Positions 21,025-30,152 of a stretch of DNA of 47,113 bases are shown here, piece by piece (position 1 is the first letter of the stretch; the number at the start of each line of letters is the position of its first letter). Both the position numbers and the translations under genes were made by a program. Origin of the DNA: a virus; IMG/VR virus record IMGVR_UViG_3300013131_002048, positions 1 through 47,113 of that record; one strand, written 5' to 3'. The notes beneath the pieces were generated by a model. It was not told where the DNA came from and did not search any database. It saw only the letters and a program-made list of their open reading frames with translations.

Positions 21025-22920
21025 TTAGTCTGCTTTCTTCTCTGTGAAGGTAGCATCAACTACATCATCCTGTGCGGGCTGTGTAGGTTGGGCCTGAGCC
21101 TGTTCCTTAGCCTGCCTTTTCTCCAACAATGTTTTCATTGCAGGGAAAACCTTGTTAAGTGCTTCAGTGATTTTTTCTTTGTCATCACCTTTTACTGCTT
21201 CTTCTACTTCCTTGATCACAGTTTCAAGTTCTGTGATCTCTGCATCACTGAGTTCAGCACGGAATTCTTCGAGATCTTTTTTAACTTCATGTATCTGTGC
21301 TTCTGCAGAGTTTTTTACATCGATCAATTCACGAGCTTTCTTGTCTGCTTCTGCATTTAGCTCTGCATCTTTGATCATGGCCTGTATTTCTGCATCGCTT
21401 AGTCCACTGTTGGATTTGATAGTGATTTTATTTTCTTTGCCTGTGCTTTTGTCTTTGGCAGAGATATGCATGATACCATTGGCATCAATATCAAAGGTCA
21501 CTTCAATCTGGGGTTGGCCTCTGCGAGCAGGTGCGATGCCTTCTAGATTAAATTCACCTAGCAATTTGTTATGCTGAACGAGTTCACGCTCACCTTGGAA
21601 CACCTTGATGGTCACTGCAGGTTGATTGTCATCTGCTGTGGAGAATGTCTGTTGTCCTTTGGTAGGGATAGTGGTGTTCTTCTGGATGATCTTTGTCATC
21701 ACACCGCCCAGTGTTTCAATACCAAGGCTCAAAGGAGTCACATCCAGCAACAGCACGTCTTTGCGATCACCGCCTAGTACTGCGCCCTGAATGGCAGCAC
21801 CTACAGCCACTGCTTCGTCTGGATTCACATCTCTACGAGGTGCTTTACCAAACAGTGATTCCACAGCTTCCTGTACCTTAGGCATGCGTGTCATTCCACC
21901 CACTAGAATAACTTCATCAATGTCAGCGGCAGTGACTCCTGCATCTTTCATAGCGATCTTGCAGGGTTCTATAGAGCGTGTGATCAGCTCAGCAACCAAG
22001 CTTTCTAGTTTGCTGCGAGTTATCTTGATGTTCATGTGACGTGGACCGCTGGCATCTGCTGTGATATATGGCAGATTCACATCTGTCTGCGCAGAACTAG
22101 ACAATTCAATCTTGGCCTTTTCTGCGGTTTCTTTGAGACGTTGCAGTGCCAGAACATCTTTGGTTAGATCAACTCCGGTGTCTTTCTTAAACTCATCAAC
22201 CAAATAGTCCATGATGCGTTGATCAAAGTCTTCTCCACCTAGGAATGTGTCTCCGTTGGTGCTGAGCACTTCAATCTGCTTCTCGCCATCAACGTTGGCA
22301 ATTTCAATAATGCTGACGTCGAATGTACCGCCACCAAGGTCGTAAACAGCGATTTTCCTGTCTGCTTTATCCTGTTTGTCCACGCCATAGCTCAGTGCGG
22401 CAGCGGTAGGTTCGTTGATGATACGCAGAACTTCTAGTCCAGCGATCTTTCCTGCATCCTTGGTAGCTTGACGCTGACTGTCATTGAAATAGGCCGGTAC
22501 AGTGATCACTGCCTGCGTGACAGTGGTACCAAGATAGTCTTCTGCGGTCTTTTTCATTTTACGCAGAACTTCTGCGGAAATCTGTGGGGGTGCCAATTCT
22601 TTGCCTGCGGCTCGTACCCATGCATCACCATTTGATGCTTCCATGATTTCATATGGCATCAGGTCGATGTCTTTTTGAACAGCCTGTTCTTTGAATTTAC
22701 GCCCAATCAATCTCTTGCTGGCGTAGATTGTGTTTTTTGGATTAGTAACTGCTTGCCGTTTTGCACTTGCACCGACCAGCACTTCGTCGTTGGCATAGGC
22801 TACGATACTGGGCGTGGTTCTAGCGCCTTCGTTGTTTTCAATTACTTTGGGAATTCCATTCTCGATAACAGCCACGCACGAGTTGGTGGTGCCGAGGTCA
22901 ATACCGATGATCTTAGACAT
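21025..22920 (-). CDS. dnaK: DnaK (Hsp70) chaperone, full length
   Basis: 631 residues, standard bacterial length. Nucleotide-binding domain opens [15 protein letters not shown], with [33 protein letters not shown] and [13 protein letters not shown]. The linker [16 protein letters not shown] and substrate domain are intact, and the C-terminus ends DDVVDATF before a short Lys/Asp tail. No DnaJ or GrpE in the window, so host co-chaperones would be needed. AAGGAG before the ATG and a consensus late promoter TATAAATA at 22998. An intact Hsp70 is rare in phages. Confidence 0.97.
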   Translation of the reverse strand: MSKIIGIDLGTTNSCVAVIENGIPKVIENNEGARTTPSIVAYANDEVLVGASAKRQAVTNPKNTIYASKRLIGRKFKEQAVQKDIDLMPYEIMEASNGDAWVRAAGKELAPPQISAEVLRKMKKTAEDYLGTTVTQAVITVPAYFNDSQRQATKDAGKIAGLEVLRIINEPTAAALSYGVDKQDKADRKIAVYDLGGGTFDVSIIEIANVDGEKQIEVLSTNGDTFLGGEDFDQRIMDYLVDEFKKDTGVDLTKDVLALQRLKETAEKAKIELSSSAQTDVNLPYITADASGPRHMNIKITRSKLESLVAELITRSIEPCKIAMKDAGVTAADIDEVILVGGMTRMPKVQEAVESLFGKAPRRDVNPDEAVAVGAAIQGAVLGGDRKDVLLLDVTPLSLGIETLGGVMTKIIQKNTTIPTKGQQTFSTADDNQPAVTIKVFQGERELVQHNKLLGEFNLEGIAPARRGQPQIEVTFDIDANGIMHISAKDKSTGKENKITIKSNSGLSDAEIQAMIKDAELNAEADKKARELIDVKNSAEAQIHEVKKDLEEFRAELSDAEITELETVIKEVEEAVKGDDKEKITEALNKVFPAMKTLLEKRQAKEQAQAQPTQPAQDDVVDATFTEKKAD

Positions 22921-22997
22921 GATTATCTCCTTATTAAGTAAGATCTAGTTTGGGCACTGTGCCCTGTAAACTGCCCAGTTGGTACAGTCTACAAATT

Positions 22998-23005
22998 TAT
23001 TTATA
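22998..23005 (-). promoter_or_regulatory. Consensus late promoter of dnaK
   Basis: TATAAATA on the minus strand, identical to the T4 late consensus, about 78 bases before the dnaK ATG. The leader between contains possible short stems (ACTGT / ACAGT). Confidence 0.75.
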
Positions 23006-23302
23006 TCAGATATTCTCTAAATTCTGAATATTTGACCACTTTTTTAGCTTTTCAAATTTGCGATGCTTGGCAAGTTCTACATCATGTTCGTTGACTACAT
23101 TGTGTAATTTTAACAGATCTATTGCCGCTTGTAAATCCCCTACTTCTTCGGTCAGGCGTTCACGGTTAGATCCACCTTCTTTGAGATGTGTTTCATCGAT
23201 ACCAAATCTACGGATCTTACAGACCATTTGGCTGACTTCGGCACATTCCTCTTGTAGCACTGTTAGGATTTCTTCTTCGCGAGTCATGTTGGTTTTTTCC
23301 AT
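23006..23302 (-). CDS. MazG-like nucleotide pyrophosphohydrolase
   Basis: 98 residues, all helical. EECAEVSQMVCK and EEVGDLQAAIDLL give the E-E-x-x-E ... E-E-x-x-D metal-binding pattern of all-alpha NTP pyrophosphatases. Phage MazG-like enzymes act on nucleotides or modulate alarmone levels. Last gene of the exonuclease-GMP reductase operon. Confidence 0.85.
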   Translation of the reverse strand: MEKTNMTREEEILTVLQEECAEVSQMVCKIRRFGIDETHLKEGGSNRERLTEEVGDLQAAIDLLKLHNVVNEHDVELAKHRKFEKLKKWSNIQNLENI

Positions 23303-23311
23303 ATCTACATT

Positions 23312-23551
23312 TTACACGAAAGAGTTGACGATTCCTATTAGATATATCGCCGTGATTACCGATTGCACCACGAACAGGCTGGTCTTTTTCCATAACACGG
23401 CCTGGATCACCCAACCCACGTTGCTGATCAGCAAGACCCAGATGTTCAAGGGATACACATTGAAACTGGTAAGGACCACTCCCACTATCAGTAGGACAGT
23501 GATCCCCCACTCAAACCAAAACTGCCAGGGTTTGCGTATCCAGTGTATCAC
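23312..23551 (-). CDS. Small membrane protein
   Basis: 79 residues with three hydrophobic helices (WGITVLLIVGVVLTSF, IWVLLISNVGWVIQAVLW, VVQSVITAIYLIGIV). ATGA overlap with the transporter gene. No family recognised; probable partner of the transporter by position. Confidence 0.75.
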   Translation of the reverse strand: MIHWIRKPWQFWFEWGITVLLIVGVVLTSFNVYPLNIWVLLISNVGWVIQAVLWKKTSLFVVQSVITAIYLIGIVNSFV

Positions 23552-24249
23552 TTCATGTTCCTGGCTTCTTCTCTCCAGGGTGCAAGACTTACTAAAGGTG
23601 TCAGTGCCAAGATTATTCCTAGTTTGAACAGGGTGCTGCCTGACACTATGCGGGCAATGGCCTTGTTGATGTCCATGGCATCACCACCTAACAAGGGCGG
23701 AATGAACACGAAAGCGAACAGCACAAACAGCACAGCATCCACTGGCAAGCTGGCAAGGTTGCTGACGAATGTTCTGGCCCATGAACCCCAGTCCCGCTCC
23801 CATAGCACCTGATACACCCAGGTGTTGACCCATTGGCTGACCACTGTAGCTATCTCTGAACCAATCACGATGCCCAGGCTCATTTTCCACACCGCATCAA
23901 AGTTCACGCTTGGACGGAACTCTGGCGCGGGGATGAAGGTCATGGCATACATGAAGGCCGCTACAGCGAGGTTCAAGCACACGCCCAGCAAGATCACACG
24001 CTGGGTGATGGCCGCACCGGCCAGTTTGTGCAACATGTCCCTGACCACGAACACCACGGCGAACAGGAGTGCGCCTGCGGGCGTGACCACCCAACCAAAA
24101 TCCAGGAATTTGGCAGCAGCGAAGTCTGCCACGGTCATGGCCATGATTAGAGTGGCACTTAAACCAATGATCCAGTATAGTGTTCGGTTGTCCAGTTCGA
24201 TCAAAGGTCGATCGAAAAACTTATCGTTTAGATTAGTGATAGTACTCAT
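23548..24249 (-). CDS. VUT-family (YhhQ-like) queuosine-precursor transporter
   Basis: 233 residues with six membrane helices. Family blocks: AAKFLDFGWVVTPAGALLFAVVFVVRDMLHK and IASEIATVVSQWVNTWVYQ-like SEIATVVSQW, NLASLPVDAVLFV. VUT proteins import queuine or preQ precursors. Some phages make 7-deazaguanine DNA modifications or modify tRNA. Base composition looks richer in GC than the neighbours, suggesting separate acquisition. Confidence 0.85.
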   Translation of the reverse strand: MSTITNLNDKFFDRPLIELDNRTLYWIIGLSATLIMAMTVADFAAAKFLDFGWVVTPAGALLFAVVFVVRDMLHKLAGAAITQRVILLGVCLNLAVAAFMYAMTFIPAPEFRPSVNFDAVWKMSLGIVIGSEIATVVSQWVNTWVYQVLWERDWGSWARTFVSNLASLPVDAVLFVLFAFVFIPPLLGGDAMDINKAIARIVSGSTLFKLGIILALTPLVSLAPWREEARNMK

Positions 24250-24264
24250 AAAGTTTCCTTTCTT

Positions 24265-25284
24265 TTATTTTAAAAATACATCGTTGATTTGCCGATTCAC
24301 ACGGACAAAGGTCGTGCATTTGGGCAGTTGTTTCAGCGTAGGTGCACCAACATAGGTGCAGGTACTACGCAGTCCTCCAAGCAGATCCAGCACAGTGGAA
24401 TCAACCGCACCTCGATACGGAATAGTCACGGTCCTACCTTCACTGCTACGATAATTGGCAACACCACCATGATGCTTTTCCATGGCAGTATCTGAACTCA
24501 TGCCATAGAATGTGACACGGCCATCTTCTACTTCACCACCACCTTCGTCGTGCCCGGCCAACATTCCGCCCAGCATGACAAAGTCTGCGCCTGCGCCAAA
24601 TGCTTTAGCCACATCGCCTGGGCAAGTGCAACCGCCATCAGCAACGATATGGGCGCCGAGGCCGTGTGCGGCATCAGCGCATTCAATGATCGCAGAAAGT
24701 TGCGGGTAGCCAACCCCAGTTTGTATCCGAGTCGTGCATACCGATCCCGGTCCGATTCCAACTTTGACGATGTCGGCTCCCCGTAAAATAAGTTCTTGGG
24801 TCATATCAGCCGTGACCACATTACCGGCGATGATTGTGCAGTGGGGAAAGGTTTCTCGTACTTTGTGGATAAAGTCACCAAAGTGTTCGCTGTAGCCATT
24901 TGCCACATCAACACAGATAAACTTGATCTGTGGTTGGGCCTGGATGATGACCGATAGTTTTCCAAACTCGATCTCGCTGGTACCAATACTCACGGCAAAG
25001 CGATCGGGATCGACAAACTGGCATTCACGATTCCAGTCTGAGATGGTATGATTCTTGACCAAACAGGTAAACAAGTTCTGTTCTGACAGGCTCTTGGCCA
25101 TGGACCATGTACCTACACCATCCATGTTGGAAGCCATGATGGGAATCCCGGTCCAGCACTGCTGGCTGTGTTTGAAACGATAACTGCGAGTGAGATCAAC
25201 TTCTTTGCGACTAGATAGTGTGCTTCGTTTAGGACGGATCAACACATCACGAAAATCAAGTTTGATATCTTCTTCAATCCTCAC
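24265..25284 (-). CDS. guaC: GMP reductase (IMPDH/GuaC family)
   Basis: 339 residues, the length of GuaC without IMPDH's CBS domains. [14 protein letters not shown] at the N-terminus, [27 protein letters not shown] with the catalytic Cys, [34 protein letters not shown], and [10 protein letters not shown]. Converts GMP to IMP with NADPH. The phage may use it to recycle host guanine nucleotides. ATGA overlap with the exonuclease. Confidence 0.93.
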   Translation of the reverse strand: MRIEEDIKLDFRDVLIRPKRSTLSSRKEVDLTRSYRFKHSQQCWTGIPIMASNMDGVGTWSMAKSLSEQNLFTCLVKNHTISDWNRECQFVDPDRFAVSIGTSEIEFGKLSVIIQAQPQIKFICVDVANGYSEHFGDFIHKVRETFPHCTIIAGNVVTADMTQELILRGADIVKVGIGPGSVCTTRIQTGVGYPQLSAIIECADAAHGLGAHIVADGGCTCPGDVAKAFGAGADFVMLGGMLAGHDEGGGEVEDGRVTFYGMSSDTAMEKHHGGVANYRSSEGRTVTIPYRGAVDSTVLDLLGGLRSTCTYVGAPTLKQLPKCTTFVRVNRQINDVFLK

Positions 25285-25865
25285 GACCTGTTTCCTTTCA
25301 GCGGCTCTAGTAATTTACCATCAAGGCCACTGGCGGTACGGATGGTCTTAAAAACATTCTGCACACCTACTGCCTGATTCCAAGCATCTTCTAGAGCATG
25401 ATGTTTAAGAACAGGAGGACGTTGAGGGTTGATGCCAAGATCGAACAGTGTGCGAGTATCACGAACCTCCCAGAAGCTCCACGGCACGGCTTTGCCGATC
25501 TTGCGGAATAGGCGCTCACAGATTATAACATCAAATCCAGCACCATGGCTCCACACACGCTTGGCACCCCAGCAGAATTTGTAGAACTGTGTCATCGCAT
25601 CTGCGATATCTATCCTTCCATTTGGATCGAACGCTTCTTCTTGTGCAGCCTTGCTTTGATTAGCCCACCAATCTAAGGTAGCTTGACTGACGGTGCAGCC
25701 TAATCTATCGCAACTATCAATGTCTACCTTGACATAAAACTTTTCGCAGCTGGGTTCTCGAATGTCGTCGCCCAAAGGATCAAATTTTACGGCACCGATA
25801 GTGAGGATGGTTGCAGTGGGGAGGACGTCAAGCGTCTCTAAGTCGATCATAATATCTGTGTTCAT
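25281..25865 (-). CDS. DEDDh 3'-5' exonuclease (DexA / Rv2179c-like)
   Basis: 194 residues. Exo [11 protein letters not shown] (Asp-x-Glu), Exo [15 protein letters not shown], Exo [14 protein letters not shown]. Similar in layout to T4 DexA and 3'-5' exoribonuclease-like proteins; substrate DNA or RNA is open. The ATG (25865) is six bases after the -10 of its promoter, so the mRNA is predicted leaderless. Confidence 0.9.
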   Translation of the reverse strand: MNTDIMIDLETLDVLPTATILTIGAVKFDPLGDDIREPSCEKFYVKVDIDSCDRLGCTVSQATLDWWANQSKAAQEEAFDPNGRIDIADAMTQFYKFCWGAKRVWSHGAGFDVIICERLFRKIGKAVPWSFWEVRDTRTLFDLGINPQRPPVLKHHALEDAWNQAVGVQNVFKTIRTASGLDGKLLEPLKGNRS

Positions 25866-25871
25866 ACAATT

Positions 25872-25900
25872 ACTATACTATCTTTCTGACCAATAGTCAA
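25872..25900 (-). promoter_or_regulatory. Early sigma70-type promoter abutting the exonuclease start
   Basis: Minus strand TTGACT (25895-25900), 17-bp spacer, TATAGT (25872-25877). Predicted start at the A of the ATG at 25865. No ribosome binding site. Confidence 0.8.
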
Positions 25901-25903
25901 TGA

Positions 25904-26143
25904 CTAAAACAGTTTAGGGGGGAGTTGTTGATCGCGAAGTTTCTTACGCCAACGTGCTTTGGCAGCACCTTTTTTGCGTTTGCGTTCTGTGGTTGGTTTT
26001 TCGTAGAATTCTTTCTTGCGTAGTGTATCCATCAGTCCTGATTCTTCGACTTTATTTTTGAATCTTTTCAGAGCTTGATTTATGTTCTCATTTTCTTTGA
26101 CAGTGACAGTCTTGCCTTTGAGTGCGTTGTAGATTTTAGCCAT
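25904..26143 (-). CDS. rpsU: Ribosomal protein bS21 homologue
   Basis: 79 residues. VTVKENENINQALKRFKNKVEESGLMDTLRKKEFYEKPTTERKRKKGAAKAR is a complete bS21 pattern. Phage bS21 genes are known from pelagiphages and can enter host 30S subunits. Its C-terminus is slightly longer than the host protein. GGAG precedes the ATG; overlaps the upstream gene by eight bases. Confidence 0.94.
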   Translation of the reverse strand: MAKIYNALKGKTVTVKENENINQALKRFKNKVEESGLMDTLRKKEFYEKPTTERKRKKGAAKARWRKKLRDQQLPPKLF

Positions 26144-26525
26144 GTGATTTTGCGGTTTTCTCCAGTAATTTTAAAATGTCATCGCTGTTATATATTACAC
26201 GATCATTGACTATATTTAAATCTCTAAGATCGCCAAAGTAATGTGATCTGGGATCAGCACTCATCCAACCTGTTAACATTGCGGTTTCTTCATCACAGTC
26301 CGCATTGAATAAGATTAAATCTGCCTTTAGAATTTTGTCAAACAACCACAGTTTAGAATCTCCCTGATTCCATACGTAGTTGATTATAGTATGGGGCAGT
26401 GTGCTCTGCATCAATGCCTGCGAAATCGTCTGGGACTGTGGCTGGGAGAGATTGATGTGGGCAATTCTAATACCGCTCTGCAGTATGTCATCTGGAGCAG
26501 TTACCACAAGGATCTTATCTGTCAT
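26136..26525 (-). CDS. Conserved T4-like phage protein
   Basis: 129 residues from ATG at 26525 (ATGA with the upstream stop; the frame extends to 26552). KILVVTAPDDI at the N-terminus, then ITYVW-like INYVWNQGD, LFDKILKADLILFNADC and YFGDLRDL. A marine T4-like phage family of unknown function with an alpha/beta, possibly Rossmann-like, layout. Confidence 0.8.
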   Translation of the reverse strand: MTDKILVVTAPDDILQSGIRIAHINLSQPQSQTISQALMQSTLPHTIINYVWNQGDSKLWLFDKILKADLILFNADCDEETAMLTGWMSADPRSHYFGDLRDLNIVNDRVIYNSDDILKLLEKTAKSHG

Positions 26526-28006
26526 TTTTTGATTTCTTGTATTCTCTGCCAAAGAGTGCGCTCATTCTGTTCAGCGTTTTGTGTGTAGGTTTCTTTGATT
26601 TTTTTAATCTGGTTACCCTGTTCGTCGTGTTCCATCCAGCTCACAGATTTATCTGGATCGGCCTTTTCTTCAGCCCATTCTTTGGCCTTAGCTGATTCTT
26701 CTAGGTTGGGATTTTCTTCTGCCCACTTTTTAGCTTCTGAGACTGCGTCTTGGAAGTCTGCCTGAGGTTTGAGATAGTCTTCCCACGGCAGGTGATCTAT
26801 GACTCCTTGTTGCAATAATTTTCTTTGTAACTTTAGACTCGTGTCAGGATTATCATGTTTCCAGGCAGTCATTGCCTGCTTTTCATTCTGAGGGGCAGAT
26901 TCTAATAATTCTTGATCTTCTTGTTCACGTTCTTCTGCTACAGCTCGCTCTGCTTCGGCAATCAGGGTGTTCCATTCTTCCAACCTAGATTCCATACCAG
27001 CATTATTATCTTTCACCGCGATATCATGAGGAGCTTCTTGTGCCTTGTCTTGATATTTTGTGTTTTCAAACAGATCCATTTGGCCAGACCCAGCTTTGAC
27101 TGGGAACGGCCAATATGGACTAGCCATTAGATGTGGGGGATCTATTCTTTCTGTCTCTTCAGTTGTGACAGTAGGTGTATCAACGGACACACTGCTTATA
27201 GGACTGTCACCCTCCGTGATTTCTTCCTGTTTGCGGAACCACTGGAATGAATATTGGCTAGCCAATAACAGTATTACCGCCAGAGGATCAAACACTATGA
27301 CGATAATGATAATCACCCATGTAACGGCTTTTTCTAATACATTAGCATCTGGTTTATCGCCATAGATGAAATTAGCGATATATTTGATTGGGCCTACTTC
27401 TGCTTCGACCTTACGTACCTCGGCAGCGATTGGCGCCCTTTCTTCAGATAGTTGGCTGATGATTTTCTGTTCGGAAGCGATTTCAGTTTGTAGACGAGCA
27501 CGTTCTTTTTGTTGTCCTCTCCGAATTGCCACTGCTTTGTCAGCACCCTTTTCATCTTGGCTTCGGGCCATAACTTGGTCCACAGCTTCGTCCATCTGTC
27601 TTAGTGCTTTACGATTGGCTTCTATGTTGTCCTTTGCAGTCTTAATTTTTTCATCGTAGATCGCAATTCTACTTTGCACATCACCCGATACTAGACTTTG
27701 ATCACTGTGAGCTTTTGATAAAAATCCAAAGATGCCCATTGATGTGATCAACATCAGAATGGCAATAGCGACTAACAGATATGCCCGTATAAAATATGGT
27801 GCTATATTCCAGTTTTGTTTGAGCCATACCGTGCCGGCCAGTTTGCTGATTTCTAGAGCTACGCCCATCACGATGATGGGAACGACGGCCGCGGAGAATA
27901 TGGCCATTAGTCCTGCCACACTGTACCAAATGGCCACAGCGGACACAGTTAATCCGCTGAGTAAGGCCGACCAGGCAATGAATTTATCGCTTGTATGGAT
28001 TCTCAT
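26522..28006 (-). CDS. Membrane-anchored coiled-coil phage protein
   Basis: 494 residues. N-terminal four-helix membrane block (YSVAGLMAIFSAAVVPIIVMG, YLLVAIAILMLITSMGIFGFLSKAH), long coiled coil (about 105-205), another membrane helix pair (VTWVIIIIVIVFDPLAVILLLAS) and an acidic Trp-containing tail with repeated WAEE units. A recurrent T4-like marine phage protein; role unknown. CTAAATA lies seven bases before the ATG with no ribosome binding site. Confidence 0.82.
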   Translation of the reverse strand: MRIHTSDKFIAWSALLSGLTVSAVAIWYSVAGLMAIFSAAVVPIIVMGVALEISKLAGTVWLKQNWNIAPYFIRAYLLVAIAILMLITSMGIFGFLSKAHSDQSLVSGDVQSRIAIYDEKIKTAKDNIEANRKALRQMDEAVDQVMARSQDEKGADKAVAIRRGQQKERARLQTEIASEQKIISQLSEERAPIAAEVRKVEAEVGPIKYIANFIYGDKPDANVLEKAVTWVIIIIVIVFDPLAVILLLASQYSFQWFRKQEEITEGDSPISSVSVDTPTVTTEETERIDPPHLMASPYWPFPVKAGSGQMDLFENTKYQDKAQEAPHDIAVKDNNAGMESRLEEWNTLIAEAERAVAEEREQEDQELLESAPQNEKQAMTAWKHDNPDTSLKLQRKLLQQGVIDHLPWEDYLKPQADFQDAVSEAKKWAEENPNLEESAKAKEWAEEKADPDKSVSWMEHDEQGNQIKKIKETYTQNAEQNERTLWQRIQEIKK

Positions 28007-28013
28007 GAACTAG

Positions 28014-28020
28014 TATTTAG
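28014..28020 (-). promoter_or_regulatory. Late-type promoter abutting the 28006 start
   Basis: Minus strand CTAAATA followed by CTAGTTC and ATG. Also overlaps the stop of the 28017 gene. Confidence 0.55.
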
Positions 28021-28409
28021 TTGGACCAAGTCCACCGATTATCTACGTCGTTAAAACACGCAGTGGCTCGCATGGTTTTTTCTACATTGTAGGCAATGGC
28101 CTGGATGTGTAATCTACGGCAGTAGCCTGCACCGCTGGGCCATGTAGCGGATGTCATAGCCATACCGCTGGCATCTTTCTTATACCACCTCACCACTTCA
28201 CCGTTGTCTGCATACATGACTGCATGATGAATGGCCTGATTGTAGGCGGTCTTTTGTTCGTCGTCTAGAGTTTTAAACCAACCAAACGTGAGATCTGCCA
28301 ATCTATTAGACCAGGCGGCAGAACTGTAGTTGAAAAATCTAGGATTCTCTAGATCATTGGCCAATGACGGACTACTGGCCGTGAGTATCAACAATTTCCC
28401 AACTACCAT
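28017..28409 (-). CDS. Exported 17-kDa-antigen-like protein
   Basis: 130 residues from ATG at 28409, chosen because it gives a signal peptide (MVVGKLLILTASSPSLA). A longer frame to 28454 overlaps the neighbour by 83 bases. The C-terminal GYCRRLHIQAIAYNVEKTMRATACFND resembles RT0821/Lpp0805-type surface proteins (conserved Cys-Arg, then Ala-Cys). Periplasmic or surface role inferred. Confidence 0.65.
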   Translation of the reverse strand: MVVGKLLILTASSPSLANDLENPRFFNYSSAAWSNRLADLTFGWFKTLDDEQKTAYNQAIHHAVMYADNGEVVRWYKKDASGMAMTSATWPSGAGYCRRLHIQAIAYNVEKTMRATACFNDVDNRWTWSN

Positions 28410-28695
28410 CAGGCAGCTGGCAACTGAGCGCACGGTATTGAACATCGGTTCCACCTTTCTTCATCCATCCATTAAAGTATCCACAGTTTGAACCTATACC
28501 AACTCTGGCCACTGTGAGTCGCTTGACTTGATCGTCTGAGCATTCCACAGTGGTACGACTGGTTACCCGATCTCCATTTTCTGTGACAATGGTCTGATTG
28601 GTATAGCAGTACTGCGGTTTGTTGGCTGAAACCTTTGGTGAAGAACTACAGCCAACCAACGATACCGCAAGGATCGTTAGAGCTAGAATTTTCAT
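28372..28695 (-). CDS. Small lipoprotein, 17-kDa-antigen-like
   Basis: 107 residues from ATG at 28695 (TGATG overlap; GTG at 28698 possible). Lipobox LVGC, acylated Cys at about residue 16. C-terminal YRALSCQLPDGSWEIVD matches the end of RT0821/Lpp0805-type proteins, so it may be a relative of 28017. Outer-membrane location predicted. Confidence 0.72.
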   Translation of the reverse strand: MKILALTILAVSLVGCSSSPKVSANKPQYCYTNQTIVTENGDRVTSRTTVECSDDQVKRLTVARVGIGSNCGYFNGWMKKGGTDVQYRALSCQLPDGSWEIVDTHGQ

Positions 28696-29174
28696 CACTG
28701 TGTCTTGGCTTGTTTAGCTTCAGCGATCAACTGATCGAACACAGGCTTTGGCATTTCAAGACGCACAAAGGTATAGTGACGACCTTGCATGGTAAAATGT
28801 GCAGTCTCAGTTTTTATATGTTCGCGAATAGTAGTGCTCTTGACCACATACGAGATAGAAGTTTTTGTGTTCTTCTTATCATTGACAAAATCAATCTTGG
28901 TTTCGCTGTTGACTTCTGAATTGATGCGTTTTGCAAAATTATTCATTGCAATAGCATACATTTGTTCTTCTGCGGCCTGTGCATGAATGCTTTCGCCCCC
29001 ACCACAGGCGTAGGCAAACTCTTTCTTCCACCAAAACCAACCCTTAACACCTGCTTGCTGGCATTCTTGATACCAGTCTGGCTGTGCATAAGTTTTACGA
29101 TCATCAATACTCTTCATTGATGAACAACCAGAAATGGCTGCTGCCATCAAACCAACTGCTAGTGCCTTTTTCAT
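28695..29174 (-). CDS. Lipoprotein, LPP20-like
   Basis: 159 residues. Lipobox ISGC at residues 14-17. PDWYQECQQAG, YACGGGES..AQAAEEQMYAIAMNNFAKRI fits the LPP20 pattern (PxWy, YA-x-G, repeated Ala helix). First of three exported proteins behind the 29209 promoter; AAAGG before the ATG. Function unknown. Confidence 0.75.
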   Translation of the reverse strand: MKKALAVGLMAAAISGCSSMKSIDDRKTYAQPDWYQECQQAGVKGWFWWKKEFAYACGGGESIHAQAAEEQMYAIAMNNFAKRINSEVNSETKIDFVNDKKNTKTSISYVVKSTTIREHIKTETAHFTMQGRHYTFVRLEMPKPVFDQLIAEAKQAKTQ

Positions 29175-29208
29175 AAAAACCTTTCTGTGTGTGAATTAAT
29201 ACATTACA

Positions 29209-29237
29209 AGTATAGCACCGTGGCCGATCAAAGTCAA
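29209..29237 (-). promoter_or_regulatory. Early sigma70-type promoter of the lipoprotein operon
   Basis: Minus strand TTGACT (29232-29237), 17-bp spacer ending GGTG-C, TATACT (29209-29214). Start near 29202. Confidence 0.85.
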
Positions 29238-29245
29238 CCACGGTG
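29216..29245. repeat. Inverted repeat overlapping the 29209 promoter
   Basis: Eight-base arms CACCGTGG and CCACGGTG flank the -35 box and spacer. As RNA read through from the 29255 gene it would form a hairpin. Could be a weak terminator (better on the plus strand, which has TTTT after it) or an operator. Confidence 0.6.
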
Positions 29246-29254
29246 TTTTCCAAA

Positions 29255-29557
29255 TTACTTGAAGAAGATCAATGCCATTAACACTGATTGAATAATGAAT
29301 CCAAACCCAATTGTGACAATGTTTAACATGTCTTTCTGGATAGTGGCTTTGACAAACAACAGGGTTAATCCTGTCCAAACCAACAGCACCAAATCTACAC
29401 CCGGTACTCTGTCTGTCAGTCCTGCCATCACTGCCAGTAGACTGGGTATTGTTGATGCATGCAATACTATTACTGCTAACCATCCAAATGTTTCTGCTGA
29501 AATCACAGAAATTTTAGTTTGAATAAATTCTTTCAGTTGATTGATATCAGTCATCAT
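29255..29557 (-). CDS. Small membrane protein
   Basis: 100 residues. Three or four hydrophobic helices (GWLAVIVLHASTIPSLLAVM, VDLVLLVWTGLTLLFV, VTIGFGFIIQSVLMALIFF). Family seen in T4-like marine phages, function unknown. ATGA overlap with the SleB-type hydrolase. Confidence 0.78.
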   Translation of the reverse strand: MMTDINQLKEFIQTKISVISAETFGWLAVIVLHASTIPSLLAVMAGLTDRVPGVDLVLLVWTGLTLLFVKATIQKDMLNIVTIGFGFIIQSVLMALIFFK

Positions 29558-30108
29558 ATTTTAGATTCCTTTGCGCGATAAAAAACGTGTTGACCTATTT
29601 GTCCAATTTTTGGTAAATTCCATCTTGGGTTAACGTAGGTGGCATGATAATACAAAGCATCTTTGAGAACAGACAATCTAAATCCTTCCAAAAGAACTTT
29701 CTTAGCGACTTCATAGCTTTCATTGTAGGCTTCCTTGTTTATGGGACGATTTTTATGTGTAGAGTCGCAGTGCCATGAGAATTGGCATACAACTTTTTCC
29801 ATAACAACATTTTTCTGGTACACAACTCCGCAGACATCCTTACCAAATACGCCGGCTTGTACACGGTTCAGTGTGACCTGAGCCACTGCTACCTTACCTT
29901 CGAACGGCTCATAACCTGCTTCGCGATAAATGTTAATGGCTAAACAATCTAACTGTTGCTCTCGGGTTTTGATAGATATCACATCTTGACTGTAATATCC
30001 ATTTTTCTCTTTGAGACCTAAAAATTTAGTAGCGGTTAAAGTTTGAACCAGCACGACTACTAGAATAAATCCTACGATGTAGGATATAAATTTAAACGAC
30101 TTTTCCAT
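29554..30108 (-). CDS. SleB/CwlJ-type cell-wall hydrolase
   Basis: 184 residues from ATG at 30108 (AAAGGAGG upstream; the frame runs to 30123). N-terminal membrane anchor FISYIVGFILVVVLVQTL. Catalytic-domain blocks: LDCLAINIYREAGYEPFEGKVAVAQVTLNRV (Glu), VCGVVYQ, CQFSWHCD, and LYYHATYVNPRW. Signal-anchor release type endolysin or virion peptidoglycan hydrolase. Confidence 0.9.
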   Translation of the reverse strand: MEKSFKFISYIVGFILVVVLVQTLTATKFLGLKEKNGYYSQDVISIKTREQQLDCLAINIYREAGYEPFEGKVAVAQVTLNRVQAGVFGKDVCGVVYQKNVVMEKVVCQFSWHCDSTHKNRPINKEAYNESYEVAKKVLLEGFRLSVLKDALYYHATYVNPRWNLPKIGQIGQHVFYRAKESKI

Positions 30109-30152
30109 AAGTCCTCCTTTCACTTGGTGTAGTGTTCTTCTACTACATTACA

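Noticed and set aside
21088-22039. Several plus-strand ORFs opposite dnaK and similar ones opposite the csg-like genes
   Set aside because: Hydrophobic or Ser-rich mirror frames of well-supported minus-strand genes.
19619-22920. Possibility that this is a bacterial chromosome segment (DnaK, ClpS, HO, Isc genes)
   Set aside because: Late phage promoters, gene overlaps, small phage families and virion genes on both sides argue for one phage genome.
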